Assembly (NCBI RefSeq): GCF_014698935.1
Contig: NZ_JACVMN010000002.1
Location: forward strand, 124,001-188,000
Direction of reading: 5' to 3'
Length of the DNA: 64,000 nucleotides
DNA from: Flagellimonas sp. S3867
GTDB lineage: Bacteria > Bacteroidota > Bacteroidia > Flavobacteriales > Flavobacteriaceae
The translations under genes were made by a program, and so were the position numbers. Every line of letters starts with the position of its first letter. Positions within the stretch are counted from its first letter, which is position 1. Below are positions 1-7,928 of the stretch, piece after piece. The notes beneath the pieces were generated by a model. It was not told the DNA's origin. It did not search any database and saw only the letters and a program-made list of their open reading frames with translations.

Positions 1-1260
1 GAAGAATATGGTTGGTGCGAACGAAAAAAGGGTTCAAACCCCGATAATTATTTTGCCTATAAGAAAGAATATGAAAATCTTAGAAAAACCTTCAATCCGG
101 TTAAGTTTGACCCAAATAAATGGGCCAAGGCAGCCAAAAATGCTGGTATGAAATATGTGGTTTTCACTACCAAGCACCATGATGGTTTTTCAATGTTCGA
201 TTCTAAGTACACAGATTACAAAATTACAGATTCGAAAACTCCTTTTTCTACCCATCCAAAGGCAAATATCACCAAAGAAATTTTTGCCTCGTTCAGGGAG
301 CAAGGTTTATGGGCCGGCGCTTATTTTTCAAAACCTGATTGGCATATGCCCTCCTATTGGGACCCATACTATCCACCACGTGATAGGAATGTAAACTATG
401 AACCTGAGGCAAATCCAGAAAAGTGGCAGGAATATGTAGATTTCACACACAATCAAATATTGGAATTGCTTACGGATTATGGCAATGTAGATATCCTTTG
501 GTTAGATGGTGGATGGGTAGCCAAAAAGCCCAACTCGGCCATTAGTAGTTGGTATGACCGCCAACTTAAAAATAATGAATCTGGTTATTTGAAATATCGA
601 AATATCAATCAAGATATAAAAATGGACGAGTTGGTCAAGAAAGCAAGGGTAAAACAACCTGGTTTGATTGTGGTTGACCGTGCTGTTCACGGGAAAAATC
701 AAAATTATTTGACTCCTGAAAACAGAGTTCCCGAAAAACCTCTACCCTATCCTTGGGAATCCTGTATTATTGCCGGCGGAGGTTGGTCTTATACCTTTAA
801 TGCAGAATACATGTCAGGGCGGGAAGCCATACACACTCTTGTTGACATTGTAGCCAAAGGTGGGAATCTATTGTTAAATATTGCTCCAAGTCCTGAGGGC
901 GAATGGGATGAAGGAGCCTACAAATTGCTCGAAGAAATTGGCAAATGGATGGACATAAATAGCGAAGCTATTTACGGTACCCGTGCCATGGCTCCCTACA
1001 AATTTGACAATATTTGTGTTACTTCCAAACCGGATGGAACCGTTTATCTTATCTATTTGGTCGATAAAGGGCAAAATTCACTGCCTTCTGAAATCAACTT
1101 TTCTGGATTTAAAAGTTCCCGAAATGTAAGGGCAAAATTACTAGAGTCAAATACTCGATTAAAATGTAGTACAACCAAAGATGGGTTAACCATCAAAATA
1201 CCTGATAACTTAAAATCCAAGCTTTTAAAAACGAATGCTTTCACCATACAATTGAAATAG
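1..1260 (+). CDS. alpha-L-fucosidase, GH29 (5' end missing)
   Basis: The reading frame is open from base 1, so the N-terminus lies outside the window; 419 residues are visible. It should hydrolyse terminal alpha-L-fucose from glycans in the periplasm or outside the cell. The visible part starts in the catalytic TIM barrel. The block KYVVFTTKHHDGFSMF (from about residue 51) and the segment ILWLDGGW are typical of GH29, and the Asp at nt 505-507 is the expected nucleophile. The C-terminal ~70 residues look like the usual small beta domain. The ATG at 148 is internal, not the start. Family assignment is firm; substrate linkage cannot be read from sequence. Confidence 0.93.
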   Translation, partial: EEYGWCERKKGSNPDNYFAYKKEYENLRKTFNPVKFDPNKWAKAAKNAGMKYVVFTTKHHDGFSMFDSKYTDYKITDSKTPFSTHPKANITKEIFASFREQGLWAGAYFSKPDWHMPSYWDPYYPPRDRNVNYEPEANPEKWQEYVDFTHNQILELLTDYGNVDILWLDGGWVAKKPNSAISSWYDRQLKNNESGYLKYRNINQDIKMDELVKKARVKQPGLIVVDRAVHGKNQNYLTPENRVPEKPLPYPWESCIIAGGGWSYTFNAEYMSGREAIHTLVDIVAKGGNLLLNIAPSPEGEWDEGAYKLLEEIGKWMDINSEAIYGTRAMAPYKFDNICVTSKPDGTVYLIYLVDKGQNSLPSEINFSGFKSSRNVRAKLLESNTRLKCSTTKDGLTIKIPDNLKSKLLKTNAFTIQLK

Positions 1261-1278
1261 TGTTCTCCCTATTTCAAT
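1251..1278. terminator. hairpin overlapping the fucosidase stop codon
   Basis: A perfect 10-bp inverted repeat (ATTGAAATAG at 1251-1260 and CTATTTCAAT at 1269-1278) with an 8-base loop includes the TAG stop of the fucosidase. It sits between convergent genes. There is no clean T-run, so the terminator role is an inference. Confidence 0.4.
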
Positions 1279-1289
1279 AGTTGTTTGTA

Positions 1290-2360
1290 TCAATTGGCAA
1301 AAATATCAGTTTCATAAAATGCCGGAACGGAAAACCAATAAGCCATAAAAGAAGCTGGTGTTTTTAAACGTTCTCCCAAACGGGGGCCGGAAACTGCATT
1401 TCCGAAGATATCCCATTCGTTGCCCTCATCATCTTGCAACAAAATATCGGAATTCCCATCATGGATATATGTGAACTGCAAAGTGCTGTGGTCCCCAATA
1501 GGTTCAAAGGCAACCATAAAGTCCCCATTTCCTACTACCAGATAATTTCTTCCTTTGAATGCATCTGTAATAACATTCTCGGTAGTAAAATCCCCAAAGC
1601 GATATACCTTGGCACTCCCATCATTGATTATGGCCAGCACACGCTCTTTGAGCGGTAATCGGTTATCCTTGCTTACAGGGAACAAAAAGAAATCATTGTC
1701 CGTACTGTAGTTACCATATGGAGAGGTCCCGTAAGTACGTTGAAAACCTGTGCTTAAGTTCAACACCTGCGAGTTGGGATACATTTGCTTCCATGTTCTC
1801 CAGTCCATTTCGACCAACATGGATAAGTTGGCCTTTCTTCCCAACAGATCTCCATTGACCGATTCATTTAAAATTTGGGACCAATTACTTCTTGTCTCCC
1901 TGTCGAAGGGAATAAGGTTGGTATTGTACAACAACCCTGATACCCCAAATGTGGTTTCTTTATCATCAATGATTCTACCCCAACCTATTCCAGTTCCAGT
2001 TAAAGGACAGTAGGTAATGGCTACAGATTCGTCTCCAATATTGTCATTGACAATTTCATGCCAATCCAAAATAATATGGGGATATCCCCTTACATCATCT
2101 CCATTTTTAATTCCAATAATCAAATCATTATTGTCTAAAAAGTCTACACTCGAAGCTTCAGTAAAACTTAGGTTTTGCAAAGAAGGAATCCCGTCTCTGC
2201 CTGGACCCCCATCCAATACTTGAACCACTGGGATGCTCCAAAAGTTGTTCATTATAGGATTGACGGTTCTTTGCTCCCCATCGGTGGTCTCATCAACACT
2301 GGATGAACTGCAAGAAGCCAAAATCCCAATAGATGTCAGCACTAAAATCCAATTCTTCAT
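1290..2360 (-). CDS. DUF3179 domain lipoprotein
   Basis: A 356-residue protein starting MKNWILVLTSIGILASC, a lipoprotein signal with the lipobox Cys at residue 17. The body matches the DUF3179 family, including the CPLTGTGIGW motif. The biochemical role of DUF3179 is not known to me. I chose the ATG at 2360 because it leaves 5 bp to the stop of the upstream gene and begins exactly at the signal peptide; an in-frame start at 2405 would overlap that gene and spoil the signal. It is the last gene of the metal operon 1290-7241, which suggests but does not prove a metal-linked function. Confidence 0.85.
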   Translation of the reverse strand: MKNWILVLTSIGILASCSSSSVDETTDGEQRTVNPIMNNFWSIPVVQVLDGGPGRDGIPSLQNLSFTEASSVDFLDNNDLIIGIKNGDDVRGYPHIILDWHEIVNDNIGDESVAITYCPLTGTGIGWGRIIDDKETTFGVSGLLYNTNLIPFDRETRSNWSQILNESVNGDLLGRKANLSMLVEMDWRTWKQMYPNSQVLNLSTGFQRTYGTSPYGNYSTDNDFFLFPVSKDNRLPLKERVLAIINDGSAKVYRFGDFTTENVITDAFKGRNYLVVGNGDFMVAFEPIGDHSTLQFTYIHDGNSDILLQDDEGNEWDIFGNAVSGPRLGERLKTPASFMAYWFSVPAFYETDIFAN

Positions 2361-2365
2361 TTTTT

Positions 2366-3340
2366 CTAATTTAAAACTCCAATTTTCTTTTTCTGTAATT
2401 TCCATAACAATCCAATCGTAAACCTATTGGTTGGTGTGAGTTGAGTGCCATCGACATAGCTATACAAGGGCAGTTCGAACCGTGATACCAAAACCAAGTT
2501 TTGGGAAATATTGGCCGATAACTCGGGTCTTATAAATATCCATTCACCACCTGTGTTGGGAAGGTCGGATTCATCAATTATATCTACTTGTGCTTTGCGG
2601 TATTTGATTATCAAACCAGGATTGAAAATGGTATTGAACAACCCAAATTGGTCAGTATACCCCAAATTTACTTGCATTTCATTTCCAAACTCGTATGTGG
2701 CAGTATTATTCAAATACTCTTCATTTATGCCGGTTTCCCGATAAGTGAAACTCCCGGATAATGTAGCTGAGGGTCTAAAATTTAACCCCTTGGATATGGA
2801 AACCAAGCCAATAAAGTCCCAAGCACCGCTGCCCGGTTGTAAGTCCGCAGTTAATTGTATGCCTTGTGAGGTGGTAAGGTTAGATTTTCCTAAAGGAGCT
2901 TTTGCTCCTGCTCCAAAGCTGACGGTGGAGCGCTGTCCCAATAGGTTAGGAAATGCGTATTTCACCAAAAAAACAGCATCTCCAATCCCATTGGTTTCGG
3001 TATCGGTTTCATTACCAAACTGAGTTATGGTCCGTAATTGGTTGACCCAGGTAATAAGCGATTCAATAGAAAGGCGGTCAGAGAATGAATATCCAATACT
3101 CAATAAAACAGAGTTAGTCACACGCAATCGCGAATCGTCATCCAATTCACTAGAACCCGCATTTAAAGTATTAAGGTTGTTGTAATCATAGCTCAACCCT
3201 AAAAGCAACGTTCCCTTGCCATCATTGGGTAAGCCCAAATTATTGGACAAGGGAACTCCGCCAGAACAACAGGTTTGTGAGAAACCCAATTGCCCTAGAA
3301 AAAGTGTGGTTAGGACCAAAAACCTCGCAAAGTTTTTCAT
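2366..3340 (-). CDS. outer-membrane beta-barrel protein of the metal operon
   Basis: 324 residues with a Sec signal peptide (about 1-22, ending GFSQ) and alternating hydrophobic/polar strands typical of an outer-membrane barrel, resembling the 'transporter' barrels common in Flavobacteriaceae. Mature residues begin T-C-C-S-G-G, so a vicinal Cys pair (C24, C25) lies right after the cleavage site. It is followed 5 bp later by the DUF3179 gene and lies 78 bp downstream of the HMA-MauE gene. The location suggests a part in metal transport. The specific substrate is unknown. Confidence 0.7.
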   Translation of the reverse strand: MKNFARFLVLTTLFLGQLGFSQTCCSGGVPLSNNLGLPNDGKGTLLLGLSYDYNNLNTLNAGSSELDDDSRLRVTNSVLLSIGYSFSDRLSIESLITWVNQLRTITQFGNETDTETNGIGDAVFLVKYAFPNLLGQRSTVSFGAGAKAPLGKSNLTTSQGIQLTADLQPGSGAWDFIGLVSISKGLNFRPSATLSGSFTYRETGINEEYLNNTATYEFGNEMQVNLGYTDQFGLFNTIFNPGLIIKYRKAQVDIIDESDLPNTGGEWIFIRPELSANISQNLVLVSRFELPLYSYVDGTQLTPTNRFTIGLLWKLQKKKIGVLN

Positions 3341-3418
3341 AGTCGCCCTAGTTCAGTAGGACTTAATATGAATACCTTACAGTTAAATGGAACTTACAAC
3401 TGTTAAATTTTCAGGCTT

Positions 3419-4135
3419 TTACATTAAAAGCATCCAAAATGCCATAACCAACATAATTGTATTTTCGATAAAGGTAGCCTCGGTCATAGGAAGATTCAAA
3501 GCGGTCCCCAAGCACGCACAGCGAATACTTCGTTTATCCAATAAGGTTTTGGTCACACCAATTGTTGTAATGCCCAAAATAACTACGGTTATAATCAAGG
3601 CCATGGTCACTTGAAAGCGCATTAAGAATAGAAGGCCTAGGCCCAATTCCAGAAAGGGGTACACCCAACCATAAGCTGGCAATACTTTTGCCAAGGGGTC
3701 GTACATTCTGAAACTTTCGGGAAAACCTTTTAGATCTAAAAATTTGAAAAAACTAAAAACTATATAGAAAAGTCCCATGAAGTCCAACATGGCCTCTCCT
3801 AAATTCCAATCTTTATAATTTAATAAGATTGAAGCAGCGAACAGATAGGTAAAAATCAAAAATAATGGGCGCAATTGCGCCCATTTGGATTTTTCTCCCA
3901 TCATTTCTCCCACAGTAGATACAATCTCTCTTTCTTTTTCATGAATCCCGTATTTGTCGGACAACACAGCGTTAAAATCTTCAATTGGAATATGGCGTTC
4001 CATCAAAATTTGCGCAGTAGAAGTTTCTAAATTCACACTCACATCTGAAACACCATCTACTCTTGAGAGTTTTTCTTTTACGGACGCTACGCATCCTTCA
4101 CAGGTCATTCCTGTGATTGTATACAAATGTTTCAT
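3419..4135 (-). CDS. HMA domain fused to MauE/DoxX-like membrane protein
   Basis: 238 residues. The first ~70 residues are a heavy-metal-associated domain with GMTCEGC (C12, C15), the metal-binding CxxC. After a linker come four predicted membrane helices resembling the MauE/DoxX redox family, with a Cys-Ala-Cys pair (C206, C208) near the C-terminus. The combination suggests an inner-membrane protein that takes a soft metal (copper or similar) on a soluble domain and passes it to, or reduces it at, the membrane Cys pair. It starts 5 bp after the secreted HMA protein, so the two are probably co-translated. The metal cannot be told from sequence. Confidence 0.8.
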   Translation of the reverse strand: MKHLYTITGMTCEGCVASVKEKLSRVDGVSDVSVNLETSTAQILMERHIPIEDFNAVLSDKYGIHEKEREIVSTVGEMMGEKSKWAQLRPLFLIFTYLFAASILLNYKDWNLGEAMLDFMGLFYIVFSFFKFLDLKGFPESFRMYDPLAKVLPAYGWVYPFLELGLGLLFLMRFQVTMALIITVVILGITTIGVTKTLLDKRSIRCACLGTALNLPMTEATFIENTIMLVMAFWMLLM

Positions 4136-4140
4136 GGTTT

Positions 4141-4497
4141 TTAATGCTTTTCGCTATCGTCTGTGTTGTCTTCGCGGTATTTGCAACACGGATGAATATC
4201 ATCATAGGCTTCTTGTGTCGCTTTTAACTCCTTGGTATCATGCCCAGCAGCAACCAAAGCTGTCTTAATTTTCATTGGGTCTGTCTTTCTTTCATCAACA
4301 ACCAACGATAATTGATGCGAAGGAATATCCCAAAGGGCATATTTAACTCCGGGCACACCCAAGGCAGCTTTTTCAATTCGCATTTTGCACATTTCGCATT
4401 TGCCATCAACCTCAAATGCAACTTTTTTGTTTTTGTCTTGTGCAAAACCTATGGTCGATACCAATAGGCACATTAAAATCAAAATTTTATTTTTCAT
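4141..4497 (-). CDS. secreted heavy-metal-associated domain protein
   Basis: 118 residues starting MKNKILILMC, with a Sec signal peptide cleaved after about residue 20 (IGFAQ). An HMA domain follows with GKCEMC (C34, C37). The tail carries a further Cys pair in HPCCKY (C104, C105). It probably binds a metal in the periplasm as a chaperone between the TonB receptor encoded upstream and the membrane HMA-MauE protein downstream. The start at 4497 is preferred because it begins the signal peptide and lies 19 bp after the receptor stop; a longer in-frame start would run into the receptor gene. Confidence 0.83.
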   Translation of the reverse strand: MKNKILILMCLLVSTIGFAQDKNKKVAFEVDGKCEMCKMRIEKAALGVPGVKYALWDIPSHQLSLVVDERKTDPMKIKTALVAAGHDTKELKATQEAYDDIHPCCKYREDNTDDSEKH

Positions 4498-4516
4498 CTT
4501 ATTTATATTTAAGTTG

Positions 4517-6751
4517 TTAGGATTTAAATCTAAAACCTGCATACACCATCCGTCCAAAAATTGGGGCATATACAATGGTAGTGTCAAAGTTTGTTCCAAA
4601 AGGGTCATTTGACCCCAAAACTGGATTATCTTGTCTAAAATTAGTCAAATTCTCTCCACCCACATAGACTTCAAACTTCTTTGAAAAGACCTTAGTTACT
4701 TGGGCGTTCATCAAACTGTATCCTTCGGAAAAATCCCCCAATTGAAAATTAACCGGGTTCGAAGCAGTACTGGGCAATCGCTGTTCCCCAAGAGCATGCA
4801 AGGTATAATCGAAGCGCCATTGCGACCCATTTTCTGTAGGAATTGTGTTATAACCAATGTTTGCGAAATACCGGTGTCTGGCCTGTAAAGGTTTTTGTAA
4901 AAGTCCAGTTTGATAATCCGTTTTTACATCATAAAATTTATAGGCCGTGCGCAATTCAACATTGGGCAATACTTCGTGGTTTAATTCCACCTGCAGACTA
5001 TTGGCATAACTTTTTCCATCCAAATTGGAGAAAACAACTTCATCTGGATTTTCCCAGTCCACGACTATTTGATTATCAAAATCGGTGCGGTAAAAATCCA
5101 AAGAAAAATTTCCCGGTCTTTCAAACAATGAGAATCCTTGAATAAAGCTTACTCCGTAATTTACCGCTTTCTCAGGGTCAAAACCGTAAACCTCCCCACC
5201 ATTAGTCTGTAGTTGAATTGTCCTTGAGGAAGCAAAAAGTCGTTGGTTCTCCGCAAAAATATTGGCAGCCCTACGACCAATACCAAAAGACCCCCGTAAA
5301 CTTCCTTTTTCCCATGGCGTGTAACGGATATGAAATCTCGGCGTAAAGAATGTTCCCAATCGATTGTGGGTATCCAACCGAAGACCTGCTGTAAAGCTCA
5401 ACTTTTCTAAATTGGAATAGCTGTATTCGAAAAAAGCTCCGGCAGATGTATCGGTACGACTGAATTCTTGACTATTGACCAATTCGTTGTATCCATCATA
5501 TGCGAAGGTCAAACCAGTTTTGAACTTGCTTTTGGTATTTCCAATAATGGAATTGAACAATAGATTGGTATAGATGCTCTCATGGTCAATATTATAAATG
5601 TTGAATCCGTAATAAGAGTCTTGTTTGTGGCTACTATATGACGTCTGAAAACCAAAACTTTGATAGGGCAACTCAGGAAAAACGTATCCTAATTTTACCG
5701 AACCATCCAATCGCTCCGTATCAATTTCACTTCCCCATGCATTGGTAGTAAACTTATCAGTATCTGGATTAAAATCGACCTGACCAATCTGCTTTTCATC
5801 ATTCAAATAGCGAACATTGAAAAAGCTTACCCATCCTTTTTCTGGATCTTGGTATTGCCATCTGTTCATAATGTTGATTTGATTGGCCAGAGGATTGTCC
5901 AAAAACCCATCATCATTATTGTCCACCTCAACATCCCTTCGGTTGCCATGGAGGTACAATCCCGTGCTCCATTTATCCGACAGTTTGGTATTTAAGTGGG
6001 TGTTCAGTTCCAATCGCCCGTTTAAATTGGCATAACCATTTACGAAAACGGGGACATCTGTAAGCGGTTTTTGTAATTCTGTGTTGATTTGGCCAGAAAT
6101 ACTCTCGTACCCATTTACAACACTACCAGCTCCTTTTGTAATCTGGATGCTTTCTACCCATGTTCCAGGTGTAAAGGTTAAACCATAGGTTTGCGAAGCT
6201 CCACGAACCATGGGGATGTTCTCTTGGGTAATCAATAAATAAGGACTGGTAAGACCCAACATCTGTATTTGTTTGGTGCCCGTAAGTGCATCATTGAAAT
6301 TGACGTCGATAGCTGGATTGGTCTCAAAACTTTCCGACAGGTTACAGCAAGCCGCTTTTAAGAGTTCAGCACTATTCACCGTTATTACATTTTGAGTGGA
6401 GAAAAAGGTCTTCTGCACAGCATCGCGTTCTTTTTCCACCACCACCTCATCCAGCTGGTTGGAGGGCACTAACCAATGATGTACCATCTTAGGTTCATTA
6501 ATGGTCAAGGTATCTGTTTTAAAACCTACAAAACTTATGACCAACTGGTTGTAATCTGTAGAATAGGGAATGCTAAAGGTTCCATTTTCTTTGGTAATCG
6601 TCCCTATTTGGGAATTTAACCAGTACACATTGGCTCCGGCAAGACCTATATGCTCGTTTTCTGCATTGGCCTCCATGACCATACCCTCAATTTTATCCTG
6701 GGCAGTCAGTAGCATGGGAAGCCAAAAAAGTAGTATTAAAATATGTTTCAT
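4517..6751 (-). CDS. TonB-dependent receptor, probably for a metal ligand
   Basis: 744 residues. Order: signal peptide (1-17, LLTAQ), carboxypeptidase-D-like regulatory domain (about 20-95), plug (about 115-230) and a 22-strand barrel ending FRFKS. The plug contains A-A-C-C-N-L-S-E-S-F (C135, C136); a Cys-Cys pair in a plug is unusual and fits binding of a soft metal. It would import a metal or metal complex across the outer membrane using TonB energy. It lies 79 bp after the HYC_CC_PP gene and 19 bp before the HMA gene. The ATG at 6751 is chosen over a longer in-frame start because it begins the signal peptide. Confidence 0.88.
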   Translation of the reverse strand: MKHILILLFWLPMLLTAQDKIEGMVMEANAENEHIGLAGANVYWLNSQIGTITKENGTFSIPYSTDYNQLVISFVGFKTDTLTINEPKMVHHWLVPSNQLDEVVVEKERDAVQKTFFSTQNVITVNSAELLKAACCNLSESFETNPAIDVNFNDALTGTKQIQMLGLTSPYLLITQENIPMVRGASQTYGLTFTPGTWVESIQITKGAGSVVNGYESISGQINTELQKPLTDVPVFVNGYANLNGRLELNTHLNTKLSDKWSTGLYLHGNRRDVEVDNNDDGFLDNPLANQINIMNRWQYQDPEKGWVSFFNVRYLNDEKQIGQVDFNPDTDKFTTNAWGSEIDTERLDGSVKLGYVFPELPYQSFGFQTSYSSHKQDSYYGFNIYNIDHESIYTNLLFNSIIGNTKSKFKTGLTFAYDGYNELVNSQEFSRTDTSAGAFFEYSYSNLEKLSFTAGLRLDTHNRLGTFFTPRFHIRYTPWEKGSLRGSFGIGRRAANIFAENQRLFASSRTIQLQTNGGEVYGFDPEKAVNYGVSFIQGFSLFERPGNFSLDFYRTDFDNQIVVDWENPDEVVFSNLDGKSYANSLQVELNHEVLPNVELRTAYKFYDVKTDYQTGLLQKPLQARHRYFANIGYNTIPTENGSQWRFDYTLHALGEQRLPSTASNPVNFQLGDFSEGYSLMNAQVTKVFSKKFEVYVGGENLTNFRQDNPVLGSNDPFGTNFDTTIVYAPIFGRMVYAGFRFKS

Positions 6752-6830
6752 TGTATGTATTGAATAATTATTGAAATAAAAATCAGTTCCCGAATCATAT
6801 GAAACGGGTAAATAACAAATATTCAATACA

Positions 6831-7241
6831 TCAAATCAAGAAGACTTGGTCCAGCACCTGAATGTCCTTGACCAAAATGGGAGGTGGGTATTTTTCATGG
6901 GGAACAGGCAGTTTCTCAACTGGGATGAACAAATCAAGATAAGAATGGGCAAAGGCCACCAAAAAAGTTTGGTGCTCCAATTCCAAATCATACCAAGAAA
7001 GCTTTAGATCGTCCTGTCCTTTCACTGTGAAAGTTTCATCATCGCAACAATGGTTTTCACCAGCATCCGTTCCCATAGCTGCCATGGCTTCTTCCATACC
7101 ACAATCATCGGCATGGGCAAAGAACGAGACGTCCATCACTCTTCCCATACACAAATGCTTGTCAACCGTCCACGAAACCGTAGATAGTAACACCATAAGT
7201 GCCAAGAAGATAGAACTGATATTGCGAAAAATGTCTTTCAC
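6831..7241 (-). CDS. HYC_CC_PP family protein
   Basis: 136 residues, GTG start, one hydrophobic N-terminal segment (about 8-25) that is a signal peptide or anchor. It shows the family signature in order: H-L-C (H29, C31, the HYC position), H-C-C (H64, C65, C66) and Y-P-P-P near the C-terminus. Function is not established; the Cys/His pattern and the operon point to metal binding outside the cytoplasm. It is the first gene of the minus-strand metal operon. The GTG start is unusual but no ATG gives a complete signal. Confidence 0.8.
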   Translation of the reverse strand: MKDIFRNISSIFLALMVLLSTVSWTVDKHLCMGRVMDVSFFAHADDCGMEEAMAAMGTDAGENHCCDDETFTVKGQDDLKLSWYDLELEHQTFLVAFAHSYLDLFIPVEKLPVPHEKYPPPILVKDIQVLDQVFLI

Positions 7242-7361
7242 ACTGCAAAATTACAATTTATTTGGCTTTGTCTTTATTTCCAGATGATTCCTTAACTAAA
7301 TTTTAGGCTATCAGAATCGTAATTTTTATCATTTCACACGAACTAAAAAGTCCATTTCAAA

Positions 7362-7369
7362 TACATTTG
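7362..7369 (+). promoter_or_regulatory. -7 element (TACATTTG) before the GAF gene
   Basis: TACATTTG matches the Bacteroidota -7 form TAnnTTTG and lies 14 bp before the ATG. I could not find a good -33 TTTG at the expected distance, so this is tentative. Confidence 0.35.
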
Positions 7370-7383
7370 CAAAAAATAATTCA

Positions 7384-7836
7384 ATGCTCGCATCACTAAA
7401 ACCTAAGGTGACCACCATCTTATCCAATAACGCTGAAAGTGTGGAAAATCGTCTAGCAGCACTCTGTAATTTACTTAGAGACACTATCGATTACTATGAT
7501 TGGGTCGGATTTTATTTTAAAAATGGGGATAAGAAAGAGCTGAAGCTGGGTCCGTATGCCGGTGAACCGACTGACCATACCATCATTCCCTTCGGGAAAG
7601 GTATTTGTGGACAGGTTGCGGTAAGCAATGAAAACTTTGTAGTACCTGATGTGGCAGCCCAAGACAACTATATCGCATGCAGCATTACTGTAAAAGCTGA
7701 AATTGTGGTTCCTCTGTTTAAAAATGGCGAGAACATAGGCCAAATTGATATCGATTCCAACACACCTGACCCCTTTACGGAAGAAGATGAACGTTTTTTG
7801 GAATTTGTAAACCAAGAAGTATCACAAATTCTTTAA
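7384..7836 (+). CDS. GAF domain protein, free-Met-(R)-sulfoxide reductase-like
   Basis: 150 residues, a single GAF domain. IPFGKGICG, a Cys in the YIACSI block and EIVVPLFKNG closely follow the fMsr (MsrC) family, which reduces free methionine-R-sulfoxide. In E. coli fMsr three Cys matter (84, 94, 118). Here the equivalents of C94 (GICG) and C118 (IACS) are present, but the C84 position reads His (T-D-H-T instead of x-A-C-T). Activity may therefore rely on a different resolving step or be lost. It is a free-standing gene divergent from the metal operon and upstream of purH. Confidence 0.8.
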   Translation: MLASLKPKVTTILSNNAESVENRLAALCNLLRDTIDYYDWVGFYFKNGDKKELKLGPYAGEPTDHTIIPFGKGICGQVAVSNENFVVPDVAAQDNYIACSITVKAEIVVPLFKNGENIGQIDIDSNTPDPFTEEDERFLEFVNQEVSQIL

Positions 7837-7888
7837 AACTAGTGTCATTTTGTTGATAACACACTTCAATTTTTAGAGGCAAAAAAAT

Positions 7889-7896
7889 TACTTTTG
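7889..7896 (+). promoter_or_regulatory. -7 element (TACTTTTG) before purH
   Basis: TACTTTTG fits TAnnTTTG and lies 32 bp before the purH ATG. The nearest TTTG upstream (7849-7852) is 36 bp away, longer than the usual 19-20 bp, so only the -7 element is supported. Confidence 0.3.
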
Positions 7897-7928
7897 TGTG
7901 CTTAATAATTTGATTTTTAAGACACAAA

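Noticed and set aside
7241..7260. TAATTTTG at 7253-7246 (minus) as promoter of the HYC_CC_PP gene
   Set aside because: It would start transcription at or inside the start codon and lacks a -33 element.
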